This document shows, piece by piece, positions 15,883-25,428 of a DNA stretch of 64,000 bases. The stretch spans positions 62,001 through 126,000 of the forward strand of contig JBFIKF010000001.1 of assembly GCA_041600415.1 (NCBI GenBank), given 5' to 3'. Position numbers and translations under genes: made by a program. The DNA is from JBFJKD01 sp041600415. GTDB lineage: Bacteria; Pseudomonadota; Gammaproteobacteria; Pseudomonadales; Porticoccaceae. How positions within the stretch are numbered: the stretch's first letter is position 1; each line of letters begins with the position of its first letter. Below the pieces are notes generated by a model, which was not told the DNA's origin, ran no database searches, and saw only the letters and a program-made list of their open reading frames with translations.

Positions 15883-17037
15883 ATGAGTAATTATCGTATT
15901 TTTACGTCGGAGTCCGTTTCCGAAGGACATCCCGACAAAATGGCGGATCAGATCTCCGACGCGGTACTGGATGCGATCCTGAAGGATGATGGCAACGCCC
16001 GCGTGGCGGTGGAAACTATGGTTAAAACCGGTATGGCCATTATTGCCGGGGAAGTGCGCACGTCGACCTACGTGGATCTGGAAGAGGTGGTACGCCAGGT
16101 CATTCTCGACATCGGATACAACAGTTCTGAGGTGGGTTTTGACGGCGCCTCCTGTGCCGTTATCAACGCCATCGGCAAGCAATCCGTCGACATCGCCGTG
16201 GGCGTAGATGAAGCCGACCACAAGGAACAGGGTGCGGGCGACCAGGGGCTGATGTTCGGTTACGCCACCAACGAGACCGAGGTGCTGATGCCCGCACCAA
16301 TTTACTACGCTCATCGCCTCGTGGAACGCCAGGCGCAAGTACGCAAAAGCGGAGCACTACCCTGGCTACGACCTGACGCAAAAAGTCAGCTCACCTTGCG
16401 TTATGAAAACGGTAAACCGGTGGCCATCGATGCGGTGGTGCTGTCCACTCAGCACAGCCCGGCGATTCGCCTGAAGGATCTGCAGGAAGCCGTGATGGCG
16501 GAAATTATTCTGCCCACCCTGCCCCCCGAATGGTTGCACGCGAGCACCCGCTACCATATCAATCCCACCGGGCAATTTATTATCGGCGGGCCCATGGGGG
16601 ACTGCGGATTGACCGGGCGCAAGATTATCGTGGACACCTACGGCGGCATGGCCCATCACGGCGGTGGTGCATTTTCCGGCAAAGACCCCTCGAAGGTTGA
16701 CCGCTCGGCAGCGTACGCCGGGCGTTATGTCGCCAAAAATATTGTGGCAGCAGGACTCGCAGATCGCTGTGAAATTCAGATTTCCTACGCCATCGGGGTG
16801 GCGGAACCGACGTCCGTTGCCATCAATACCTTTGGTACCGGCAAATTATCGGATGACGCCATCGCACAGCTGGTCAGCGCCCATTTTGACCTGCGTCCCA
16901 GGGGCCTGATCGAGATGCTCGATCTGAAGCGACCCATTTATCGGGGTACCGCCGCCTACGGACATTTCGGCCGGGAAGAGCCGAATTTTACCTGGGAGCG
17001 CACGGATAAAGCGCTGCTACTGAGAGCCGCTCTGTAA
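15883..17037 (+). CDS. metK: S-adenosylmethionine synthase
   Basis: A 384-residue enzyme joining methionine and ATP to SAM. Seen: FTSESVSEGHPDKMADQISD at the N-terminus, the signature GAGDQGLMFGYA, the P-loop-like GGGAFSGKDPSKVDRS, and a C-terminal half ending AAYGHFGRE. Length equals the E. coli enzyme (384). Strong TAAGGAG site before ATG. Second gene of the regulator-metK-ahcY-metF unit that regenerates methyl donors. Confidence 0.98.
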   Translation: MSNYRIFTSESVSEGHPDKMADQISDAVLDAILKDDGNARVAVETMVKTGMAIIAGEVRTSTYVDLEEVVRQVILDIGYNSSEVGFDGASCAVINAIGKQSVDIAVGVDEADHKEQGAGDQGLMFGYATNETEVLMPAPIYYAHRLVERQAQVRKSGALPWLRPDAKSQLTLRYENGKPVAIDAVVLSTQHSPAIRLKDLQEAVMAEIILPTLPPEWLHASTRYHINPTGQFIIGGPMGDCGLTGRKIIVDTYGGMAHHGGGAFSGKDPSKVDRSAAYAGRYVAKNIVAAGLADRCEIQISYAIGVAEPTSVAINTFGTGKLSDDAIAQLVSAHFDLRPRGLIEMLDLKRPIYRGTAAYGHFGREEPNFTWERTDKALLLRAAL

Positions 17038-17077
17038 CACAGCCTTTTTGACATAACTCAAACCGCGGATTTTTAAC

Positions 17078-18487
17078 ATGACCAGCAAAAACGTAACCAC
17101 CCAGCTGAGCACCACCGACTTTAAAGTCGCCGATATCAACCTTGCGGGCTGGGGGCGGCGCGAAATCGAAATCGCCGAAACCGAAATGCCCGCACTGATG
17201 GCCCTGCGAGAACAATATCGCGCCACTCAACCCCTGCAGGGCGCTAGAATCCTCGGCTGTATCCATATGACCGTGCAGACCGCAGTGCTGATCGACACAT
17301 TAACCGCCCTGGGCGCGGAAGTGCGCTGGTCGTCCTGCAATATATTCTCCACGCAGGATCATGCCGCAGCGGCCATTGCCGCAGCGGGCACCGCCGTGTT
17401 CGCCTGGAAAGGTGAAACCGAGGACGAATATTTATGGTGCATCGAACAGACCATTCTCAAGGATGGCAAACCCTGGCACGCCAATATGGTGCTGGACGAT
17501 GGCGGTGATCTCACCGAAATACTGCACCAGAAATATCCCCAGGTGCTGGACAACACGCACGGCATCACCGAGGAAACCACCACCGGCGTCCACCGCCTGT
17601 ATGAACGTCTGGCCAGGGGGGAACTACGGGTTCCGGCGATTAATGTTAACGATTCGGTCACCAAGTCCAAAAACGATAACAAATACGGTTGCCGCCACAG
17701 CCTCAACGACGCCATCAAACGCGCCACCGACCACCTCCTTGCGGGAAAAAAAGCCCTGGTTATCGGCTACGGGGACGTGGGCAAGGGGTCGGCCCAATCC
17801 CTGCGTCAGGAAGGCATGATCGTACGCATCGCCGAGATTGATCCCATTTGCGCCATGCAGGCCTGTATGGACGGCTACGAAGTGGTGTCGCCGTTTATCG
17901 ACGGTATTAACACTGCCAGCGCCGCCGGTATCAACCAGCAATTACTGTCTCAGATTGATCTGCTGGTGACCACCACCGGCAATATCCGGGTCTGCGACCG
18001 ATTTATTCTGGCGGCGTTAAAGCCCGGCTGCGTGGTGGCCAATATCGGGCATTTTGACAATGAAATCGACACCGACTTTATGCGCAAAAACTGGTACTGG
18101 GAAGAAGTGAAGCCCCAGGTACATAAAATTTACCGCGCCCGCGACAAGGCCACCGCCAGTAACGATTATCTGCTCCTGCTATCGGAGGGGCGACTGGTCA
18201 ATCTCGGCAATGCCACCGGACACCCCAGTCGCATCATGGACGGTTCGTTCGCCAATCAGGTACTGGCGCAAATCCATTTGTACCAACAGCAGTTCGCCAC
18301 GCTAGACCCGGCGGCGCAAAAAGCGCATCTGCGCATTGAGGTACTACCCCGACACCTTGATGAAGAAGTTGCCGCCCATATGGTTAGAGGGTTCGGTGGT
18401 GTGGTCACACGCTTAACTCAGGAGCAGGCGGACTATATCAACACACCAGTCGATGGCCCGTTCAAAAGCGAAAATTATCGCTACTAA
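17078..18487 (+). CDS. ahcY: adenosylhomocysteinase
   Basis: A 469-residue NAD-dependent hydrolase that removes S-adenosylhomocysteine, the inhibitor product of methylations. Seen: GCIHMTVQTAVLIDTL, SCNIFSTQDHAAAAI, the substrate Asp region VLDDGGDLT, NVNDSVTKSKNDN, the NAD-binding GYGDVGKGSAQSL, and the C-terminal PFKSENYRY tail characteristic of the family. Length is in the long bacterial class with the usual insertion. Expected direct partner of metK and metF in the SAM cycle. Confidence 0.98.
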   Translation: MTSKNVTTQLSTTDFKVADINLAGWGRREIEIAETEMPALMALREQYRATQPLQGARILGCIHMTVQTAVLIDTLTALGAEVRWSSCNIFSTQDHAAAAIAAAGTAVFAWKGETEDEYLWCIEQTILKDGKPWHANMVLDDGGDLTEILHQKYPQVLDNTHGITEETTTGVHRLYERLARGELRVPAINVNDSVTKSKNDNKYGCRHSLNDAIKRATDHLLAGKKALVIGYGDVGKGSAQSLRQEGMIVRIAEIDPICAMQACMDGYEVVSPFIDGINTASAAGINQQLLSQIDLLVTTTGNIRVCDRFILAALKPGCVVANIGHFDNEIDTDFMRKNWYWEEVKPQVHKIYRARDKATASNDYLLLLSEGRLVNLGNATGHPSRIMDGSFANQVLAQIHLYQQQFATLDPAAQKAHLRIEVLPRHLDEEVAAHMVRGFGGVVTRLTQEQADYINTPVDGPFKSENYRY

Positions 18488-18529
18488 CGCTATTCAACTA
18501 TTTTTGACCACCGGGAGAATACCCAGACC

Positions 18530-19381
18530 ATGCCAGCGCACTCCCCTTTAAGCTTCGAGTTTTTCCCGCCTAAAACGCCTCAGGGAGAGGAAAAACTCCG
18601 GCAAACCTGTGGCGTACTAAGCCGCTATCAACCCGATTTTTTTTCTGTCACCTATGGTGCCGGAGGTTCTACCCGGGAGAACACCCGGGACACCGTACTG
18701 CACATACAGGCTGCTGGACAGCCAGTCGCCCCGCACCTGTCCTTTGGGGGCGCTCACCAGGACGCTATTCTCGATCTGCTCGGCACCTACCAGCAGGCCG
18801 GCATCCGCCAGTTAGTCGCGTTGCGCGGCGATTTGCCATCGGGGATGGGCGGCGCCACGCACCTGGTTCACGCCAACGAGCTGGTTGCTTTTATACGCAA
18901 ACATTTTGGCGGTTTTTTTAGCATACACGTCGCGGCTTATCCGGAAATTCACCCGGAAGCGAAAAGTTACGGGGACGATATCCGCTGGTTGCGAGCGAAG
19001 TTCGAAGCGGGCGCCAATGCCGCTATAACTCAGTATTTTTATAACGCGGATGCCTATTTTTATTTTATCGATCAATGCCAAAAAGCTGGTATCGATCAAC
19101 CGATCGTGCCCGGCATCATGCCCATTACCAATGTGCAAAATTTACTGCGCTTCTCGGCTAACTGCGGTGCGGAAATTCCCCGATGGTTACAGCAACGCCT
19201 GCACGCTTGCGGTGACAATCCGGCCGATGTGCTGGCATTAGGTTGCGATGTGGTGACCGGTCTGTGTGAGAAATTACTGACCGGCGGCGCACCGGGATTG
19301 CATTTTTACACTATGAACCAGTCCCACCCCACCAGCACTATTGTGGATAATCTGAACATTGCTCCCCGGCCAACTACCTGA
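18530..19381 (+). CDS. metF: 5,10-methylenetetrahydrofolate reductase
   Basis: A 283-residue FAD enzyme making 5-methyl-THF for methionine synthesis. Seen: FEFFPPKTPQGEEKL at the start, VTYGAGGSTRENT, LVALRGDLP, a FAD-contacting YPEIHPEA, ITQYFYNADAY and PGIMPITN, all MetF landmarks. GGGAGAA precedes the ATG. Third enzyme in the SAM-cycle operon; its stop is two bases before the start of rsmE, so the rRNA methyltransferase is translationally close and probably cotranscribed. Confidence 0.97.
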   Translation: MPAHSPLSFEFFPPKTPQGEEKLRQTCGVLSRYQPDFFSVTYGAGGSTRENTRDTVLHIQAAGQPVAPHLSFGGAHQDAILDLLGTYQQAGIRQLVALRGDLPSGMGGATHLVHANELVAFIRKHFGGFFSIHVAAYPEIHPEAKSYGDDIRWLRAKFEAGANAAITQYFYNADAYFYFIDQCQKAGIDQPIVPGIMPITNVQNLLRFSANCGAEIPRWLQQRLHACGDNPADVLALGCDVVTGLCEKLLTGGAPGLHFYTMNQSHPTSTIVDNLNIAPRPTT

Positions 19382-19383
19382 AT

Positions 19384-20115
19384 ATGCGCACACCGCGATT
19401 TTTTACCGACCAGCCTCTGGCGACGGGTACGGAGATTACCCTGGCACCCGGCGCGTCCGGACATATCGTCACCGTATTGCGCCTCACGCCAGGCAGTCGT
19501 ATTACGCTGTTTAATGGCGAAGGGGGCGAGTACGGGGCAACCCTGCTCGGTGGCTCCAGAAAACAGGCTAAGGTCTCGGTGGGAAGTTTTTCCGATACGA
19601 ATAGACAGTCTCCACTGGCCATTCATCTGGGTATAGCGCTATCCAAAGGCGATCGTTTTGACTGGGTGATTCAAAAAGCCACTGAGCTGGGCGTCGCCCA
19701 AATTACCCCACTGGTCACGGCGCGCACGGAAGTACGGCTCAGTGCCGAGCGACAACAAAAAAAATGCCAGCACTGGCGACATATTGTGATCAGCGCCTGT
19801 GAGCAAAGCGGTCGCAATCGGTTGCCTTGCATGGTTCCACCTGTGCCCTGTCGGGACTGGTTGTCGGTGCAGGCCGATATAAAACTTGTCTTGCACCCCG
19901 CCACCGCCAACTCTGTCCCGTTGCCCAGGGATACCAGTCCAACTTCCGTGGCGTTACTGGTCGGCCCCGAAGGCGGATTGACAGGCGACGAAGTGAGCGC
20001 CGCGCTGGGCCTGGGGTTCACAACTCTGCGGCTGGGTCCCCGTATTCTGCGCACCGAAACGGCACCTGTAGCCGGAGTCAGTATAGTGCAGGCGTTTTGG
20101 GGAGATATGTTGTAG
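19384..20115 (+). CDS. rsmE: 16S rRNA (uracil1498-N3)-methyltransferase
   Basis: A 243-residue SPOUT methyltransferase that modifies U1498 in the ribosomal decoding region using SAM. Seen: an N-terminal PUA-like part (HIVTVLRLTPGSRITLFNGEGGEY), KGDRFDWVIQKATELGV, EQSGRN, and the knot region LLVGPEGGLTGDEV with LGPRILRTETAP, diagnostic of RsmE. It starts two bases after metF. In many gammaproteobacteria it neighbours metK/gshB genes; no gshB is present here. Confidence 0.95.
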   Translation: MRTPRFFTDQPLATGTEITLAPGASGHIVTVLRLTPGSRITLFNGEGGEYGATLLGGSRKQAKVSVGSFSDTNRQSPLAIHLGIALSKGDRFDWVIQKATELGVAQITPLVTARTEVRLSAERQQKKCQHWRHIVISACEQSGRNRLPCMVPPVPCRDWLSVQADIKLVLHPATANSVPLPRDTSPTSVALLVGPEGGLTGDEVSAALGLGFTTLRLGPRILRTETAPVAGVSIVQAFWGDML

Positions 20116-20341
20116 ACTGTACGGTCGGATGATACCTGCTTCACATGCATTTCGCCCTCAAGCGGCGACACCAGCAGCGGTCAATGGAAGACATAATGGG
20201 CAAACAGGCGCAGCCCGCATAGAACAACCCACAAAACGCCAGACAGCTATTTGCTGGTTATCGAATGTGCCCCACACGCAACTGCGAAGTTACTTCAACA
20301 CATGGAGTACCGGCGATGGATCACCGCGCGGCCTGTAAACG

Positions 20342-22909
20342 ATGAATCTCAGAGTCCTGGTGCTGACCCGGATTATTCCGGTATTCGTGTTTTCACTGTT
20401 GAGTCTGGGCCTCGGCGGTGTATTTTTGATGAACGACGCCGTCAGCCAAAAACAAATATCTCTGGTGACCGCTGTTGCCCGTTCGTTTGCGGCGCAATTC
20501 GAGCAGTTTCACGGCGCTGGGCGAGCGGGTGGCGAGTTGATAGCCAAATCGCTGGAATTTACCGACTATTCATCGGCAAGGGAACGCCAACTTCGCACTT
20601 CCGCAGAAAATCTCAAGGTGAATACGCCCGGAATGGGCGACCCCGAAAAAGATCTGTTGGCACTTTTTTATCGCGCCCTCGAAAGTTACTCCCACTTTGA
20701 TCAAATCCAGCTTCTCGACCATCGGGGCGACACGCTGCTCACTGCCCACCGCGAATTATTGCGATCTCGACAACTCAATCCCGGACCGGCCACTCGCGGC
20801 GAATCAAGCACGGCAAACACAAGTTTGGGTCACGCGGAAACCCTGCCCAAAACTATCCGTAGCGCCATCATCAACGCAAAAAAATCCTTCTTTGTGGCTT
20901 ATGCCCTGCAGCAAGGCGAGCCCACGATGTTTATAATTTTCCGGCGCACAAACCCCGAGCACTGGGAAGGCGAGCACTATTATTTTATATTTTCATCGAA
21001 AATGGCAGTTGTCAAAAACCTCGCCGCGCGCCATGGCGAAATAGACGGCGTGAATTTCGTGTTGTTCAGCGCCGACAATCTGCGTCTTTTATCAACCGGC
21101 CCAAATGCAGGTCTTATTGAAAACTTCGCTCGAAAATATACGTCGTTGACCGCGGATGGCGATGTGCACGCTATCGATGTTTCAGGGAAACCGGTGCTCT
21201 ATGTGGCAAGCAGCCTGTACGGTAATAAATTAATTACGTTTGCGCCACAACGACCACCCAACGACGTAGGTAGCCAGTTCTCCATCCTTGCACTGATCGT
21301 CACCGTATTCGCTGTCGCGGTATGTGTGTTTTTGACCACGTTTTTTATCAATCGTTTGGTGGCAGTGCCGATCAGGCAACTAGCGCGAGAAGTCAGGGCC
21401 ACAGCTGACGGGGAAAAACTTTCTCTACAAAAAAACTACGCGGCGATAGAGATCAACCAACTAGCAGCCACTTTTGAGAAGGTATTAACGGCGGAACACG
21501 AAGCCCGCAACCAGATTCAAAATATGGCCTATTTCGACGCATTGACCGGCCTGGCAAATCGCCGCCTGTTTGCTACCTACCTGGCGCGCATAGTGGCATC
21601 GGCACAACGCTCCAACGAAAGTCTTGCGGTAATGTTTATCGATCTGGATAACTTCAAGTTTATTAATGACAGCTACGGACATCATTTCGGAGACCGGGTA
21701 TTAGTGGAATTTGCCGAACGCATAAAGAATACCGTGCGCACCAGCGACCTCGTATCCTTTCTCGGCGAGAGTGACGCCGCGCAAAGCATTGCGCGCCTGG
21801 CGGGGGATGAATTTGCCGTGTTATTAACCTCCCTGGAGGACAATTTTTCTGCAGCCGTCGTGGCGGAGCGCCTGCTTGAAAACGCGCGCGAGCCGATCGT
21901 GTTCGAAGGACAGGTTGTGCATATTGAGGCCTCCATAGGAATCGCAGTGTTCCCCGATGATGCCAGCGGCCCACAACAACTCATTCAGCACGCCGACGCG
22001 GCAATGTACCACGCCAAAATCAGCGGGAAAAATACCTACTGTTTTTTTTCTCAGGATATTTCTAACAAACTTGCCAGGCAACGCGACATTCAACAGGCGT
22101 TGCGACACGCCCTGCTGGAGGAAGAGTTCGAATTGCTGTTTCAACCCTACGTCAATCGCACTGAACATTGCTTAGTTGGTGCAGAAATATTATTGCGCTG
22201 GAACAGCAAACTGCTCGGCGCCGTACCACCTCAGGAATTTATTCCGGTAGCGGAATCGACTGGGATCATCAAGGAAATTGATGCGTGGTTGTTAAGCAAG
22301 GCGCTGGAATTACTGGATCACTGGAAGCAGAAGGGCTACCCGGACATCAATTTGTCGATTAATATTTCGGCAGCAGAAATGCGCAACCTTTCCTTTCCGG
22401 GCTTCGTCGCTGCCAGCCTGAGGGGTTATACCATTGAACCCCATCGTATTGAATTCGAAATTACTGAAACAAAACTGGTTGACTATGACGAACGCTCTCT
22501 CGACATTTTTACGCGCCTGAAAGAAACCGGTGTTACGCTGATACTTGACGATTTTGGCAAGGGCTTCACCTCGCTCAACCAGCTCAAGGATCTGCCGGTG
22601 CACAGACTCAAAATAGACCGAGATTATGTTGCCGAGATTGCGGCGAAAAGCGGGCATCTACAAATCGTGGACGTTATATTGTTGCTCAGTCACTCCTATC
22701 AACTCAGCGCCACCGCGGAGGGTGTCGAGCAATTACATCAGGTAGAGTACCTCGAAGAGGCGGGATGCGATTATCTGCAGGGATTTTACTTCAGTGCGCC
22801 ACTAAAACTGGAGCAGCTCATTGAACTACTCGAAACCAGACAACTAGTTCTGCCGCGTGGCGAACAACACGCGGCTGCGGAATCTGTGCAAGCATCGAGC
22901 TCAGTGTAG
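20342..22909 (+). CDS. membrane-anchored GGDEF-EAL cyclic-di-GMP signalling protein
   Basis: An 855-residue protein. A membrane segment at about 8-32, a periplasmic sensor to about 317, a second membrane segment about 318-340, HAMP-like linker, GGDEF domain about 385-560 and EAL domain about 580-840. The GGDEF motif reads Ala487-Gly-Asp-Glu-Phe. The segment RTSD that would form the inhibitory I-site is separated from it by an insertion of about a dozen residues. The EAL signature is Glu615-Ile-Leu. The other EAL landmarks are present: EITE, DDFGKGFTSL, KIDRDYV, EGVEQ and LQGFYF. Both activities remain plausible; which dominates is not decidable by eye. A stop lies just upstream of the ATG, so the start is fixed or later; no clear ribosome site. 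Confidence 0.88.
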   Translation: MNLRVLVLTRIIPVFVFSLLSLGLGGVFLMNDAVSQKQISLVTAVARSFAAQFEQFHGAGRAGGELIAKSLEFTDYSSARERQLRTSAENLKVNTPGMGDPEKDLLALFYRALESYSHFDQIQLLDHRGDTLLTAHRELLRSRQLNPGPATRGESSTANTSLGHAETLPKTIRSAIINAKKSFFVAYALQQGEPTMFIIFRRTNPEHWEGEHYYFIFSSKMAVVKNLAARHGEIDGVNFVLFSADNLRLLSTGPNAGLIENFARKYTSLTADGDVHAIDVSGKPVLYVASSLYGNKLITFAPQRPPNDVGSQFSILALIVTVFAVAVCVFLTTFFINRLVAVPIRQLAREVRATADGEKLSLQKNYAAIEINQLAATFEKVLTAEHEARNQIQNMAYFDALTGLANRRLFATYLARIVASAQRSNESLAVMFIDLDNFKFINDSYGHHFGDRVLVEFAERIKNTVRTSDLVSFLGESDAAQSIARLAGDEFAVLLTSLEDNFSAAVVAERLLENAREPIVFEGQVVHIEASIGIAVFPDDASGPQQLIQHADAAMYHAKISGKNTYCFFSQDISNKLARQRDIQQALRHALLEEEFELLFQPYVNRTEHCLVGAEILLRWNSKLLGAVPPQEFIPVAESTGIIKEIDAWLLSKALELLDHWKQKGYPDINLSINISAAEMRNLSFPGFVAASLRGYTIEPHRIEFEITETKLVDYDERSLDIFTRLKETGVTLILDDFGKGFTSLNQLKDLPVHRLKIDRDYVAEIAAKSGHLQIVDVILLLSHSYQLSATAEGVEQLHQVEYLEEAGCDYLQGFYFSAPLKLEQLIELLETRQLVLPRGEQHAAAESVQASSSV

Positions 22910-23531
22910 GTGATCCAGGTGCGCCCATATCGCCAGTAAATTCTTCAGCCGCACCGGAAATTAGAACACCTGACACCCGGCCTGTGCCATGCGCTTTAAA
23001 AACCACGATTCACTTACGCATACCACCCAGCCAGCAATGGGACAAGCTCGCGCCAACACATTACCAACTAGCCCGCGGCGGTGCTTGCTAATGAACTTTA
23101 TTTTTTCTGAAGAGCAACAAAAATTTGCGACAGCATACTATAATTATGCGCTCGACTTGACGACCAGTAATGGTTGGTCCGCGACTCGAATGTTCTTTTT
23201 CCGGAGGGTTTTTGTCCCACGCTCGCCCACCAGGGCTGGCTGGCAATTGCCATGCTCAGGGAGCTGGGTGGCCAACAAACCTGTTTCTCCACTGCGCAGG
23301 TTGCCAATAAAATAAAGTTGATTGCACGCACCCGCCCCGTACACGAAACTCCGCGGCTGATTGATGGGCTCTCTTTTTTTACACCGATCTTGATCGTAGT
23401 TGCGTGGAAATTGGCGCCAGTAAGCCCCCAATTGATGCTCTGTTTTACCGCGGAAAAAGTTCTCGGCCAGCCGAAACCCTATTAACTGATCGGGCACCTC
23501 GGTAAGCAACGTTGTTGCCCGGGTTTGCCGA
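22910..23531. other. gap between the GGDEF-EAL gene and aroE, largely decayed sequence
   Basis: A 622-base stretch between convergent genes. It holds the acyl-CoA dehydrogenase remnant listed separately (about 23091-23275). To its right, open frames on both strands give no recognisable protein, and no terminator with a clear stem and T-run was found. The length is unusual for this compact window and fits a gene that has been lost. Confidence 0.5.
23091..23275 (+). pseudogene. frameshifted N-terminal fragment of an acyl-CoA dehydrogenase
   Basis: The first frame from the ATG gives MNFIFSEEQQKF and YNYALDLTTSNGW, closely resembling acyl-CoA dehydrogenase starts (compare MDFTFSEEQ of the intact gene at 52776). 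From about 23174 the homology moves to another frame: LFPEGFCPTLAHQGWLAIAM followed by ELGGQ, the usual helix and GG-turn of the family's N-terminal domain. A frameshift near 23150-23180 separates the parts, and nothing family-like follows, so only about 60 of about 380 codons remain. It is a remnant, not a functional gene. Assignment rests on reading motifs, not on alignment. Confidence 0.6.
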
Positions 23532-24359
23532 CTACATTAAGGACACTCGAAGCGCTGCTATCACTGGTTCGGTAGCTGGACGTAAACCCCGCCACAGGAA
23601 AAAAGATTCCGCCGCCTGCTCCACCAGCATGCCAAGCCCATCGGCGACGGCGAGCGCGCCATGCCCCGTTGCCCAGTTCATAAATACCGTGGGCGCAGCC
23701 CCATACATCAGGTCGTAACAGCGCGCATTGCGCGCCAGCAGTCTGTCCGGCAACGACGGCAAATCGCCCCCGAGGCTGGCGCTGGTGCCATTGATCACCA
23801 TGTCAAAAGCTTGCAGGTCTACCAGATTGTCCACACCCACCGCACTTAACGACCCCATCCGGGTAAACTCTTTTACCAACTGCTGCGCCTTCTCGACGGT
23901 GCGGTTGGCTATCACCAACTCCCGCGGATTTTGTGCGAGTACCGGTTGCAAAATACCGCGCACCGCGCCACCCGCTCCGAGTATTAGCACCCTTTTACCA
24001 ACGACGGACCAACCGAGGTTGCCGGTGATATCGGACACCAGCCCGGCGCCATCCGTGTTGTCGCCCAACACGGCGCGACCCTTCTGCACAGCAAGTGTAT
24101 TAACCGCCCCCGCTCGCTTGGCCCGCGCAGTTAAACGGTTTGCAAAGTGGTACGCATCCTGTTTGAACGGGACGGTGACATTCAGCCCCATGCCACCACC
24201 CTGGAAAAATTGCCTGGCCGCAGTGTCAAATCCCCCGGCGGCCACCAACTGACGGGTGTAGGCCATATCCACGCCGAACTGGGCGGCGAAAGCTCGGTGA
24301 ATAACCGGTGAGAGGCTGTGCTCAACTGGGTTGCCAAATACCGCATAGCGATCAGTCAT
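23532..24359 (-). CDS. aroE: shikimate dehydrogenase
   Basis: A 275-residue NADPH enzyme of aromatic amino acid synthesis. Seen: YAVFGNPVEHSLSPVIH at the N-terminus, NVTVPFKQDAY with the catalytic Lys, NTDGAGLV, the nucleotide turn GAGGAVRGIL, NRTVEKAQ and NGTSASLGG. The ATG at 24359 begins the conserved YAVFGNP region directly; the open frame upstream to 24455 has no family match. It follows hemF on the minus strand in the order dprA-tsaC-hemF-aroE known from Pseudomonas. Confidence 0.96.
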   Translation of the reverse strand: MTDRYAVFGNPVEHSLSPVIHRAFAAQFGVDMAYTRQLVAAGGFDTAARQFFQGGGMGLNVTVPFKQDAYHFANRLTARAKRAGAVNTLAVQKGRAVLGDNTDGAGLVSDITGNLGWSVVGKRVLILGAGGAVRGILQPVLAQNPRELVIANRTVEKAQQLVKEFTRMGSLSAVGVDNLVDLQAFDMVINGTSASLGGDLPSLPDRLLARNARCYDLMYGAAPTVFMNWATGHGALAVADGLGMLVEQAAESFFLWRGLRPATEPVIAALRVSLM

Positions 24360-24483
24360 GGTGGGCTCGTCGATCCGGCTTATTCTATAACGGCGCAGTG
24401 TAGCGCCTATTTGTTTAACCGTCAGTGCTGGTCGGCGTGTGTGTTCCGGGTGCAACGATATCAGGACCCCGTGGATTGCCGCG

Positions 24484-25407
24484 CTAGACCCAGTCTCTGG
24501 GTGGCAAATACTGCTCGTAGAGCTGGGCCTCCGCGCTGCCAGGTTGAGGTTGCCAATCGTAGTCCCAGCGCACCAGCGGCGGCAGAGACATCAAAATGGA
24601 CTCGGTTCGCCCACCAGTTTGCAGACCAAACAGCGTGCCCCGATCGTAGACCAGATTAAACTCCACATAGCGCCCGCGGCGATATAGCTGGAAATTCCTT
24701 TCCCGCTCGCCATAGGGCATATCCTTGCGACGCTCGATAATTGGGCAATAGGCCTGTAAATAGCTATCGCCAACCGCGCGCAACAGCGCAAAACTGGCGT
24801 CGAAACCCGGACTATTATAATCGTCAAAAAACAGTCCACCGACCCCGCGCGCCTCACCACGGTGCTTTATGTAGAAATAATCGTCACACCATTGTTTGAA
24901 ACGCGGGTAAATGTCAGTGCCGTGGGGTGCGCAAGCCTGCTGCGCTACCTTGTGCCAGTGACAGCAATCCTCGTCGTTGCCATAGTACGGCGTCAGGTCG
25001 TAACCACCACCAAACCACCACACCGGAGCTACTCCGTCCTTCTCGGCAACGAAGAAACGAACATTGGCATGGGAGGTAGGCACATAGGGATTAAGGGGGT
25101 GAATGACCAGAGACACGCCCATCGCTTCAAACGAGCGTCCCGCCAATTCTGGGCGGCTGGCCGTCGCTGAAGCGGGCAGCTGCGCACCTTGTACGCAGGA
25201 ATAGTTAACGCCACCTTTTTCGATCACTGCGCCGTTGGCAATCACCCGCGAACGGCCGCCACCGCCCTCGGCCCGGGTCCAGTTATCCTCCTGAAACTGA
25301 GCCTGTGATTCGTACTGCTGCAGCGCCGCGCAAACCCGATCCTGAAGTTCCTGCAAGTAATTTTTAACACTTTGTTTGTCCATTACCGAGCTGTTTGTTT
25401 TGGGCAC
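24484..25407 (-). CDS. hemF: oxygen-dependent coproporphyrinogen III oxidase
   Basis: A 307-residue enzyme that uses O2 to decarboxylate coproporphyrinogen III in haem synthesis. Seen: FQEDNWTRAEGGGGRSRVI, HPLNPYVPTSHANVRFF, WWFGGGYDLTPYY, FDDYNSPGFD, and EFNLVYDRGTLFGLQTGGR, all HemF signatures; length matches E. coli (299). The GTG at 25407 is preferred because AGGAG sits five bases before it; an ATG eight codons later has no ribosome site. It lies between tsaC and aroE. It indicates an aerobic lifestyle, since no hemN is seen here. Confidence 0.96.
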   Translation of the reverse strand: MPKTNSSVMDKQSVKNYLQELQDRVCAALQQYESQAQFQEDNWTRAEGGGGRSRVIANGAVIEKGGVNYSCVQGAQLPASATASRPELAGRSFEAMGVSLVIHPLNPYVPTSHANVRFFVAEKDGVAPVWWFGGGYDLTPYYGNDEDCCHWHKVAQQACAPHGTDIYPRFKQWCDDYFYIKHRGEARGVGGLFFDDYNSPGFDASFALLRAVGDSYLQAYCPIIERRKDMPYGERERNFQLYRRGRYVEFNLVYDRGTLFGLQTGGRTESILMSLPPLVRWDYDWQPQPGSAEAQLYEQYLPPRDWV

Positions 25408-25428
25408 GTCTACTCCTGATTTCTGATT

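Noticed and set aside
22910..23531. Minus-strand open frame (23144-23509) as a gene.
   Set aside because: Overlaps the acyl-CoA dehydrogenase remnant, no family pattern and no ribosome site.
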